Below are positions 1-5,836 of a stretch of DNA of 6,877 nucleotides, one piece after another. Origin of the DNA: Gammaproteobacteria bacterium (GTDB lineage: Bacteria; Pseudomonadota; Gammaproteobacteria; DSM-26407). The notes beneath the pieces were generated by a model, which saw nothing but the letters and a program-made list of their open reading frames with translations, was not told where the DNA came from and did not search any database. Numbering within the stretch: the stretch's first letter is position 1; each line of letters starts with the position of its first letter. The translations under genes were made by a program, and so were the position numbers. The stretch spans positions 1 to 6,877 of the forward strand of contig JAQVKR010000147.1 of the NCBI GenBank assembly GCA_028694565.1. Reading direction: 5' to 3'.

Positions 1-608
1 AGCAGGTTGGGGAAGCGCCCCACCAGGGCGATGGCCGACTCGCCGCCGAAATCCACGTAGGCCTCGTCCACCACCACCACCGAGCCGCTGTTCGCCTCCA
101 GCAGCCGCTCCACGGCCTCCAGCGGCAGCAGCCGCCCGGTGGGCGCGTTGGGGTTGGGGAAAATGATGCCGCCGTTGGGCACGCGGTAGTCATCCACCCG
201 CAGGGTGAAGTCCTCCGCCAGCGGCAGCGTCCGGTAGTCGATGCCGTAAAGCCCGCAGTAGACCGGGTAGAAGCTGTAGCTGATGTCCGGGAACAGCACC
301 GGGAGCTCGTGGTGCAGCAGCCCCTGGAACACGAACGCCAGCACCTCGTCGGAGCCGTTGCCCACGAAGACGTTTTCCGCCGCCACGCCGTGGAAGCCGG
401 CGATGGCCCGCCTGAGATCGTCGGCGCCGGGGTCGGGATAGAGGCGCAGGGCGTCGCCCGCGGCCGCGCGGATGGCCTCCAGCGCCCGCGGCGAGGGCGG
501 GTAGGGATTCTCGTTGGTGTTCAGCTTGACCAGGTTCTCGACCTTCGGCTGCTCGCCGGGGACGTAGGGGGTCAGGGAACGGACGACGGGGCTCCAGAAA
601 CGGTTCAT
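1..608 (-). CDS. hisC: Histidinol-phosphate aminotransferase, 5' part (C-terminus outside window)
   Basis: A class I/II PLP-dependent aminotransferase that converts imidazole-acetol phosphate plus glutamate to histidinol phosphate in histidine biosynthesis (cytoplasmic, normally a dimer). The first 202 codons are visible, from an ATG at 606-608; about 150 residues are missing compared with the usual ~355. Seen in order: the N-terminal NENPYPPSP motif (residues 33-41), [11 protein letters not shown] (56-66), the PLP-phosphate loop GNGSDE (83-88), PNPNAPTG (151-158), and VDEAYVDF (180-187), whose D181 and Y184 should contact the cofactor ring. The Schiff-base lysine lies beyond the left edge. 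The Shine-Dalgarno match is poor. The neighbour upstream on the same strand is an AEC transporter gene, not another his gene, and the two are separated by an inverted-repeat element. The family call is very secure; the choice of HisC over a close paralogue rests on the NENP and GNGSDE signatures. Confidence 0.94.
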   Translation of the reverse strand, partial: MNRFWSPVVRSLTPYVPGEQPKVENLVKLNTNENPYPPSPRALEAIRAAAGDALRLYPDPGADDLRRAIAGFHGVAAENVFVGNGSDEVLAFVFQGLLHHELPVLFPDISYSFYPVYCGLYGIDYRTLPLAEDFTLRVDDYRVPNGGIIFPNPNAPTGRLLPLEAVERLLEANSGSVVVVDEAYVDFGGESAIALVGRFPNL

Positions 609-627
609 GACTCGGCTCGGCAAGTGA

Positions 628-923
628 TGAAAAATTCCAATTTAACCACGAAGGCACGAAGGACACGAAGACAGAAAAGACTGAATGGACAGGATTCACA
701 GGATTAACCGGATTTCAGTACGGAATCTTCGACATGAATGTGGCCGAACAAGATTGCCGGTCCGTCGGTAACCATTGAACACCGTTCATGCAGGGGCTTG
801 GGATCTCGATCGGGAGTCCATGCCCTCATTGAAACGACCACTCCATCCTGTAAATCCTGTAAATCCTGTCTATTTTTCCTTTGCCTTTTTTCGTGTCCTT
901 CGTGCCTTCGTGATGGATTTTCA
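628..923. repeat. 296-bp inverted-repeat element filling the gap between the AEC gene and hisC
   Basis: This 323-bp gene-free gap (609-931) holds two long inverted arms around a core of about 130 bp (714-844). The outer ends match as TGAAAAATTCCA (628-639) against the complement of 914-923. The next block is a perfect 23-bp inverted match, 647-669 against 890-912, built from the octamer CACGAAGG. The inner block, 688-713 against 845-870, matches at 23 of 26 positions and is built from the nonamer ACAGGATTY. The base composition is clearly lower in GC than the flanking genes. No transposase, no long credible ORF and no obvious target-site duplication are visible. Words of this kind (CCTTCGTGCCTTCGTGG, ATCCTGTAAATCCTGT) are, from memory, recurrent in intergenic DNA of many environmental bacteria, which I cannot check here. 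It could be a MITE-like element or two facing copies of a REP-like unit. hisC starts 19 bp from one end, so the element probably lies in the hisC leader or promoter. Confidence 0.8.
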
Positions 924-931
924 ACGTCCCG

Positions 932-1846
932 TCACGATCCCAGCAGGCCGAACCACAGCGGCAGCGTGGCCAGGCCCAGCAGGGTGCTGAGGGTCATGGC
1001 GGTGGCGAACAGGCCGGCGTTGAGGCGGTAGCGGTCGCAGAAGACCACTCCCAGCGCCATGGTGGGCATGGCCGCCTCGAGCACGGTGCCGGTGAGCAGT
1101 TCCCCGCGCAGGCCGAGGGCGTGGGCGATGCCCCAGACCAGCAGCGGCATGAGCAGCAGCTGGATGAGCAGAACCGGGAGCACCAGCGGAAAGCGGCGCC
1201 ACTCGCCGAAGCCGGCCCGCAGGGCCATGCCCACGGCCAGCAGCATGATGGGAACCATGGCCGTGCCGAGCAGGCGCAGGAACCCGTCCACGGCCCCGGG
1301 CAGGGGGACGCCGGAGATGTTGAGCCCGATGGCGGCCAGCGCGGCCCACAGGGGCGGCACCCGCGCCAGGCGCCGGAGCACGCTCCCGCCCATCGCCTCC
1401 GGTCCGAAATGGGTGGCGACCAGCACGCCGACGGTGAACAGCAGCGGCGTGCAGGCGAACACATCGTACTGGATGGCGATGCCGCGGCCGGTCTCGCCCA
1501 GCACCCGCTCCAGCACCGGCAGGCCCAGGTAGGTGGCGTTGGGAAACCCCGCCGCCAGCACCAGCGCGCCGGTGGCGGGCCGGTCCACCCGCAGGACGCG
1601 GTAGACCAGCGCGCTCAGCCCCAGTCCGAACAGCACCCCGGCCATCGCGCTGGCGGAAATGCGCGCCGAGTCCAGCCCCAGCGGCGCGCGCCACAGCACG
1701 TCGAGCACCAGCGCGGGCAGGAACAGGTGATAGATGATGTCGGTGACCGGCCGCCTGCCGCCGTCGCCGTCGGGGCCCGGCCGCCACCAGACCCAGAGCA
1801 GGCCGAGACCGATGAGGGCGGAGAGGGGCAGCAGGGTGGCGATCAT
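932..1846 (-). CDS. AEC-family (auxin efflux carrier-like) transporter
   Basis: A 304-residue integral inner-membrane protein of the AEC/bile-arsenite-riboflavin transporter superfamily. Bacterial members carry malate, malonate or other small organic anions, but the substrate cannot be read from the sequence. Its length matches the family (300-320 residues). About ten hydrophobic helices are visible, at roughly 4-21, 36-53, 66-84, 92-112, 124-146, 165-181, 187-208, 219-242, 252-270 and 277-300. Family signatures are FLPALVLDVLW in helix 2, AAGFPNATYLGLPVLE (98-113) with the helix-breaking Asn and Pro of the first half, and LEAAMPTMALGVVF (256-269) in the second half. The ATG at 1844-1846 puts the first helix at the extreme N-terminus, as is usual in this family; there is no strong Shine-Dalgarno sequence. 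The gene is divergent from trkH and codirectional with hisC, 323 bp upstream of it. The family is secure and the substrate unknown. Confidence 0.9.
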   Translation of the reverse strand: MIATLLPLSALIGLGLLWVWWRPGPDGDGGRRPVTDIIYHLFLPALVLDVLWRAPLGLDSARISASAMAGVLFGLGLSALVYRVLRVDRPATGALVLAAGFPNATYLGLPVLERVLGETGRGIAIQYDVFACTPLLFTVGVLVATHFGPEAMGGSVLRRLARVPPLWAALAAIGLNISGVPLPGAVDGFLRLLGTAMVPIMLLAVGMALRAGFGEWRRFPLVLPVLLIQLLLMPLLVWGIAHALGLRGELLTGTVLEAAMPTMALGVVFCDRYRLNAGLFATAMTLSTLLGLATLPLWFGLLGS

Positions 1847-1868
1847 GGCTGGGGTCCGTGGATTCAGG

Positions 1869-2009
1869 CAAGGGATTATGAATTATGGAATAAGGGAGAA
1901 AGGATAGCGGATAAAGGATAAGGATCGGTTGACGACCGGCATCCATCAGAATAACCGGGGAGGTCTGGTCACACACCTTTGACCCTTGTCCTTCCCCCCT
2001 TATCCCTTG
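1869..2009. repeat. Degenerate inverted repeat and GGATAAA-like tandem words in the divergent gap
   Basis: The 236-bp gap between the divergent AEC and trkH genes contains purine-rich words on the left and their complements on the right. Positions 1892-1917 match the complement of 1976-2001 at about 19 of 26 positions, and CAAGGGATTA (1869-1878) matches the complement of 2000-2009 at 9 of 10. The left arm also contains imperfect heptamer repeats of the GGATAAA type at 1902-1928. The arms are separated by about 58 bp. The organisation resembles the element beside hisC, but the words are different and more decayed. No coding potential is apparent. It may affect expression of either flanking gene, but nothing in the sequence proves that. 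Confidence 0.5.
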
Positions 2010-2035
2010 TCCACTCCCCGCCCGCGGCCACCCGC

Positions 2036-2041
2036 TATGCT
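2036..2041 (+). promoter_or_regulatory. Possible -10 box for trkH
   Basis: The hexamer TATGCT, preceded by CGC, lies 47 bp before the trkH ATG and keeps the key A2 and T6 of a sigma-70 -10 element. No convincing -35 sits at 16-18 bp: TTGTCC at 2007-2012 is too far away, with a 23-bp spacer. The same CGCTATRCT arrangement precedes the deaminase gene at 4388-4396. Downstream, GGGGAGGAG (2062-2070) is a strong purine-rich Shine-Dalgarno candidate, although its 12-nt distance to the start is on the long side. Confidence 0.3.
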
Positions 2042-2082
2042 TATCCCCAGGGAGAACGGATGGGGAGGAGCCGCCGGGCGCC

Positions 2083-3543
2083 ATGGCCTACGAAGATCGC
2101 CTGGAACCGCTCAGCTTCGCGGTACGGCCGCGCGTGGTGCTGAAATACACCGGCCAACTGGGCCTGGCCCTGGCCGCGCTGACCCTCGTCCCGCTGGGGG
2201 TGGCGCTCGGCTACGAAGACTGGTCCATGGCCTGGCGGCTGGCGCTGGTGGTGGCGCTGCTGACCGTCGCCGGGGTGCCGCTGGGGCGGCTGCGCAGCCC
2301 CCGCGCCATCCAGACCAACGAGGCGCTGGTGGTGACGGCGCTGGTGTTCCTCCTCGCCCCCCTGGCCATGAGCTGGCCCATGGCGGCGACCGGCATCCCC
2401 TACCTGGACGCGCTGTTCGAGGCGGTCTCGGGGGTCACCACCACCGGGCTCACCACGCTGGCCTCGGTGGCCGAGCGCCCACCGGCGTTCCTGTTCACCC
2501 GCGCCTGGATGCAGTGGTACGGCGGGCTGGGCTTCGTGGTCCTGTCGCTGGCGCTGCTCATAGGCCCGGGCGTGGCGGCCCGGCGGCTGGCGAACATCTC
2601 CGGCGAGGGCGAGGATCTCATCGGCAACACCCGCGGCCACGCGCGGCGGGTGCTGGCCGTCTACCTGGCCTTCACCGCGGCCGGGATCGCCCTGCTCTGG
2701 GCGCTGGGGCTCACGCCGTTCGCGGCGGTGGTGCATACCCTGGCGGCGGTTTCCACCGGCGGCTACTCCAGCTTCGACGGCAGCCTCGCCGGCCTGGGAT
2801 CGCCCGTGCAGTGGGCAATCACCCTGCTGTCCCTGGCCGGCGCCGTGGCCCTGTCCACCTGGTACCGGGCCGCACGGGGGGGGCCGACGGCGCTCGCGGA
2901 CGACCTCCAGCTCCGCGCCCTGCTGCTCGCCGGGCTGATCGTGACCGTGCTGCTGGCGCTGTTCATGCTGCGCTCGGGCCAGCCCTGGAGCGAAGTGGTG
3001 CGGCACGCGCCGCTCCTCGCGCTCTCGGCCCAGACCACCACCGGCTTCGCGAGCCTCGACGTGGGCGCGCTGGATCCGGCCGCCAGGATCACCCTCGCCG
3101 GCTCGATGCTGGTAGGCGGCGGAGTGGGCTCCACCGCCGGCGGGTTCAAGATCCTGCGGCTGCTGATCCTGCTGCGGCTGCTGCAGATCCTGCTCCACCG
3201 CACCCGGCTGGTGGAGCACGCGGTGGTGGAGTACCGGCTGGGAGAGACCCGGATCGAGCCCGAGGAGGGACTGCGGGCGCTGCTCGTCGTGGTGCTCTAT
3301 ATCGGCGTGGCCGCCCTCTCCTGGGTGCCCTTCGCGGCGGCGGGACACGATCCCCTTGACGCCCTGTTCGAGGTGGCTTCGGCCACCGGCACGGTGGGAC
3401 TCTCCACCGGCATCACCGCCCCGGATCTGGATCCCTGGCTCAAGGGCGTGCTGTGCCTGGACATGCTGCTGGGCCGGCTGGAGGTCCTGGCGCTGCTGGT
3501 GGTGCTCTACCCGCGGACCTGGTTCGGGCGCCGCAACGACTGA
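2083..3543 (+). CDS. trkH: TrkH/KtrB-family potassium channel subunit
   Basis: A 486-residue inner-membrane K+ translocation subunit of the Trk/Ktr/HKT superfamily, close to the usual TrkH length. The fourfold pore-loop architecture is complete: P1 SGVTTTGLT (116-124), P2 AVSTGGYSS (222-230), P3 AQTTTGFAS (316-324) and P4 SATGTVGLSTG (433-443), each supplying a filter glycine. Further hallmarks are MQWYGGLGFVVL (143-154) after P1, the glycine-rich loop GGGVGSTAGGFK (345-356) after P3, which in this family forms an intramembrane gate-like segment, and the conserved arginine R465 in LLGRLE near the C-terminus. The N-terminus begins with a short polar stretch before the first helix at about 24-42. 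The ATG at 2083 follows a GGGGAGGAG ribosome-binding sequence. The gene is followed after 49 bp by an RCK regulator gene on the same strand, which strongly supports a two-subunit K+ uptake system. No frameshift or missing filter residue is seen. Na+ coupling, as in KtrAB, cannot be decided from sequence. Confidence 0.93.
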   Translation: MAYEDRLEPLSFAVRPRVVLKYTGQLGLALAALTLVPLGVALGYEDWSMAWRLALVVALLTVAGVPLGRLRSPRAIQTNEALVVTALVFLLAPLAMSWPMAATGIPYLDALFEAVSGVTTTGLTTLASVAERPPAFLFTRAWMQWYGGLGFVVLSLALLIGPGVAARRLANISGEGEDLIGNTRGHARRVLAVYLAFTAAGIALLWALGLTPFAAVVHTLAAVSTGGYSSFDGSLAGLGSPVQWAITLLSLAGAVALSTWYRAARGGPTALADDLQLRALLLAGLIVTVLLALFMLRSGQPWSEVVRHAPLLALSAQTTTGFASLDVGALDPAARITLAGSMLVGGGVGSTAGGFKILRLLILLRLLQILLHRTRLVEHAVVEYRLGETRIEPEEGLRALLVVVLYIGVAALSWVPFAAAGHDPLDALFEVASATGTVGLSTGITAPDLDPWLKGVLCLDMLLGRLEVLALLVVLYPRTWFGRRND

Positions 3544-3592
3544 GCGACGCGCCGACTACACTTTCAGACAGCGGCGGACAGGGGGGCATCCC

Positions 3593-4282
3593 ATGCGGGT
3601 GGTATTCATCGGCGCCAGCTCGCTGGCGGTCAAGACGGCGCAGCTGCTCATCCGGCGCGGCCACGAGGTGGTCATCGTGGAGCGGGACAAGGAGGCCATC
3701 GACGATCTCTCCGGCCAGCTCGACTGCGCCTTCGTTCACGGCGACGGCAGCAAGCCGGCCATCCTGCGGGAGGTGGGCCCCTCCCAGACCGACATCCTCT
3801 ACTGCCTCACCGGCCACGACCAGTCCAACATCATCGCCAGCCTGGTGGGACGCTCACTCGGTTTCGAGCGGGTGGTGACCAAGATCGAGGATGAGGCCTA
3901 CGAGCACATCTGCATCGAGCTGGGCCTGGAGGACACCATCATTCCGGCGCGCACCATCGGCCGCTACCTGGCCGACATGGCCGAGGGCCAGGACATCCTC
4001 GAACTCTCGGCGATGATCAGGTACGACGCCCGGGTGGTCTCGGTCGTCGTGCACGAGAAGGACGCGGTAACCGTCGCCGAGCTGAACCTGCCCGCCGATG
4101 CCCGCGCCGTCTGCCTCTACCGGGAGGAGAGGCTGATCCTGCCCGACGGCAACACGAAGCTCGCCAAGGATGACGAGCTGATCCTCCTCACCCGCCGGAC
4201 GGAGGTAGGCAACCTGATGGAACGCTTCCGCACGCCGCCGCCGGAGAACGGTGAAGAGGGCGCCCCGCCGGCCGGCGCATGA
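3593..4282 (+). CDS. TrkA/KtrA-type RCK regulatory subunit of K+ uptake
   Basis: A 229-residue cytoplasmic RCK protein, the likely gating partner of the TrkH-type channel encoded just upstream. It has one RCK_N (TrkA-N, about 1-128) and one RCK_C (TrkA-C, about 138-203) domain, so it is KtrA-sized; E. coli TrkA has two such pairs in about 458 residues. Seen in the N-domain are beta-1 VVFIG, the nucleotide loop GASSLA (7-12), the acidic end of beta-2 in VVIVERD (E30, expected to favour NAD over NADP), FVHGDGSKPAILRE (47-60) and IIASLVGRSLG (80-90). The loop is GxSxxA and not the classical GxGxxG, reminiscent of channel RCK domains such as MthK (GWSEST). A Pro/Glu-rich tail (214-229) follows the C-domain. 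The frame is open upstream of 3593, but the ATG there is chosen because AGGGGGG (3580-3586) is well spaced and the Rossmann fold starts at once. It could be named trkA or ktrA. Confidence 0.9.
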   Translation: MRVVFIGASSLAVKTAQLLIRRGHEVVIVERDKEAIDDLSGQLDCAFVHGDGSKPAILREVGPSQTDILYCLTGHDQSNIIASLVGRSLGFERVVTKIEDEAYEHICIELGLEDTIIPARTIGRYLADMAEGQDILELSAMIRYDARVVSVVVHEKDAVTVAELNLPADARAVCLYREERLILPDGNTKLAKDDELILLTRRTEVGNLMERFRTPPPENGEEGAPPAGA

Positions 4283-4294
4283 TGAATGCCGCCG

Positions 4295-4316
4295 CGCCCG
4301 GGAGCGGGCCCGGGCG
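4295..4316. other. GC-rich hairpin between the RCK gene and mtaD
   Basis: CGCCCGGG (4295-4302) and CCCGGGCG (4309-4316) form a perfect 8-bp stem with the 6-nt loop AGCGGG, 12 bp after the stop codon of the RCK gene. The position suits a transcript end for the potassium operon. No U-rich tract follows, so it is not a canonical intrinsic terminator. It may instead be a 3'-end stabilising structure, or chance in very GC-rich DNA. A 12-bp perfect palindrome (4266-4277) at the end of the RCK gene adds to the local structure. Confidence 0.4.
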
Positions 4317-4390
4317 AGCGGCGCGGACGTCCCCCGCCCCCGGGTTCAGTGAGCACCCCGGCCCGCCCTCTGTCCCGCGGGATTTATCGC

Positions 4391-4396
4391 TATACT
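4391..4396 (+). promoter_or_regulatory. Probable -10 box for mtaD
   Basis: TATACT in the context CGCTATACTGG is a near-consensus sigma-70 -10 hexamer, 34 bp before the mtaD ATG, in a short lower-GC patch (TTTATCGCTATACT) of otherwise very GC-rich DNA. The expected -35 position (about 4368-4373) reads CTCTGT, a poor match, so this may be a weak or activator-dependent promoter. A GGAG sequence (4416-4419) lies 5 nt before the start codon. The implied leader of roughly 20 nt is too short to hold a riboswitch. Confidence 0.45.
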
Positions 4397-4424
4397 GGCG
4401 CGAACCCCGTTTCCCGGAGCCGCC

Positions 4425-5753
4425 ATGGAAGCCATCGACACCCTCATCCACGCCCGCTGGGTCATCCCGGTTGAACCCGCGGGCACCGTACTGGAGGATT
4501 TCGCCCTCGCCGTGCGCGATGGCCGCATCGTCGACCTGCTGCCCGCCGCCGCCGCCCGCGCCCGCTACCAGTCGGCCACGGTGGTGGAGCTGCCCGAACA
4601 CGCCCTCATCCCCGGGCTGGTGAACGCCCACACCCACGCGGCCATGAGCCTGTTCCGCGGCCTGGCCGACGATCTGCCCCTGATGGAGTGGCTCGGCAAG
4701 CATATCTGGCCGGCGGAATCGCACTGGGTCCGTCCGGAGTTCGTCCGCGACGGAACCCTGCTGGCGGTGGCGGAGATGCTGCGCGGCGGCACCACCTGCT
4801 TCAACGACATGTACTTCTTTCCCGACGAAGCCGCCTTCGCCGCCACCCAGGCCCACATCCGGGCCGTGGTCGGGCTCATCCTCATCGACTTTCCCACCGC
4901 CTGGGCCGCGAATGCGGAGGACTACCTGCATAAGGGACTGGAGGTGCACGACCAGCTGCGCCACAACCCCCTGCTGCACACCGCCTTCGCCCCCCACGCC
5001 CCCTATACCGTCTCCGACGCGCCGCTGGAACGGGTCAGCGTGCTGGCCGAGGAGCTGGACATACCGGTGCATATGCACGTGCACGAAACCGCCCACGAAG
5101 TGCAGCAGTCGCTGGCGGAGCGGGGCGAACGGCCACTGGCGCGTCTGCACCGGCTGGGCCTGGTCTCGCCGCGGCTGCTGGCGGTGCACATGACCCAGGT
5201 GGAGGAGGAGGACCTGCGGCTGCTGGGTGAGGCCGGCGCCAGCGTGGCCCACTGCCCGGAGTCGAACCTCAAGCTCGCCAGCGGCTTCTGCCCCGTGCAG
5301 CGGCTGGCGGACGCCGGCGTCAACGTGGCCCTGGGAACCGACGGGGCGGCCTCCAACAACGATCTGGACCTGCTCGGCGAGATGCGCACCGCGGCGCTGC
5401 TGGCCAAGGGCGTGGCGGGCGACGCCACCGCCGTGTCCGCCGCCGACGCCCTGCGCATGGCCACCCTCAACGGCGCCCGCGCCCTGGGGCTGGAGGAGGA
5501 GATCGGCTCCCTGGTGCCGGGCAAGGCCGCCGACGTGGTGGCGGTGCGGCTCTCGGACCTGGAGACCGAGCCGGTCTACCATCCGCTGTCCCAGTTGGTC
5601 TACGCCAATGTCCGTGATCGGGTCAGCGACGTCTGGGTGGCCGGCCGCCATGTGCTCAAAGAGGGTGTGCTCACCACCCTGGATGCGCAGGCGCTGGTGG
5701 CCAAGGCGCGGGAGTGGGGCCGCCGCATCGGCGCCGCCAACAGCGGGCGGTGA
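4425..5753 (+). CDS. mtaD: 5'-methylthioadenosine/S-adenosylhomocysteine deaminase (TRZ/ATZ amidohydrolase)
   Basis: A 442-residue cytoplasmic metal-dependent amidohydrolase of the TRZ/ATZ (cytosine deaminase-like) group. The best assignment is deamination of MTA (and possibly SAH) to the inosine form; known relatives are P. aeruginosa PA3170, which acts on MTA, and T. maritima TM0936. The complete active site is visible: NAHTHAAM with metal ligands H69 and H71, HAPYTVS with H191 (substrate side), HMHVHET with ligand H218 and catalytic E221, AVHMTQ with H255, and [14 protein letters not shown] with metal/catalytic D306. [13 protein letters not shown] (279-291) is typical of the MTA/SAH branch. 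The small N- and C-terminal beta-sandwich parts (1-60, about 365-410) are intact, ending with ADVVAVRL and [12 protein letters not shown]. The ATG at 4425 has a GGAG sequence at good spacing. The gene stands alone: no ubiG or methionine-salvage gene follows on its strand in this window, and the next gene is convergent. Substrate choice within the family is inferred from motifs only. Confidence 0.85.
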   Translation: MEAIDTLIHARWVIPVEPAGTVLEDFALAVRDGRIVDLLPAAAARARYQSATVVELPEHALIPGLVNAHTHAAMSLFRGLADDLPLMEWLGKHIWPAESHWVRPEFVRDGTLLAVAEMLRGGTTCFNDMYFFPDEAAFAATQAHIRAVVGLILIDFPTAWAANAEDYLHKGLEVHDQLRHNPLLHTAFAPHAPYTVSDAPLERVSVLAEELDIPVHMHVHETAHEVQQSLAERGERPLARLHRLGLVSPRLLAVHMTQVEEEDLRLLGEAGASVAHCPESNLKLASGFCPVQRLADAGVNVALGTDGAASNNDLDLLGEMRTAALLAKGVAGDATAVSAADALRMATLNGARALGLEEEIGSLVPGKAADVVAVRLSDLETEPVYHPLSQLVYANVRDRVSDVWVAGRHVLKEGVLTTLDAQALVAKAREWGRRIGAANSGR

Positions 5754-5782
5754 CGTGATCAGTTTTCAGTCAGAGCATATCG

Positions 5783-5836
5783 ACGCACTCACGCACTCAC
5801 GCATCACCCATCACGCATTCACGACTCATCACCATC
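5783..5836. repeat. Octamer (ACGCACTC-like) tract at the convergent junction
   Basis: Two exact ACGCACTC copies (5783-5790, 5791-5798) are followed by the related units ACGCATCA (5799-5806), ACGCATTC (5813-5820) and ACGACTC (5821-5827) and then ATCACC-like words. The tract fills most of the 65-bp space between the convergent mtaD and transglycosylase genes and extends into the last codons of the latter, whose stop codon (5819-5821) straddles two units. A preceding TCAGTTTTCAGTCAG stretch (5759-5773) is also internally repetitive. No clear bidirectional terminator hairpin is visible here. Confidence 0.6.

Noticed and set aside
190..699. Minus-strand open frame starting inside the inverted-repeat element and running through hisC in another frame
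   Set aside because: Its N-terminus (NPVHSVFSVFVSFVPSW) is just the repeat words translated, and the rest is an out-of-frame shadow of hisC. The facing frame at 775-990 on the plus strand gives the similar NPVNPVYFSFAFFRVL for the same reason.
628..923. CRISPR array or insertion sequence with transposase in the repeat region
   Set aside because: The repeats are inverted, not regularly spaced direct repeats with unique spacers, and no transposase-like frame is present, so neither label fits.
2041..3348. Long open frame on the minus strand opposite trkH (435 codons)
   Set aside because: Its translation is low-complexity, rich in Gly, Arg, Gln, His and Pro, as expected for antisense frames of GC-rich genes. 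The plus-strand frame has clear TrkH motifs.
4283..4424. Possible SAM or SAH riboswitch ahead of mtaD
   Set aside because: No SAH or SAM aptamer core is recognisable, and the likely -10 box leaves a leader of only about 20 nt.
4279..4623. Open frame whose ATG overlaps the RCK gene stop as ATGA, suggesting a coupled third operon gene
   Set aside because: Its product is Pro/Ala/Ser-rich low-complexity sequence and it runs out of frame into mtaD, whose own start has better support.
4188..5651. Long open frame on the minus strand opposite mtaD (487 codons)
   Set aside because: Composition-driven antisense frame with no recognisable motif, lying across the intact deaminase active-site coding region and the end of the RCK gene.
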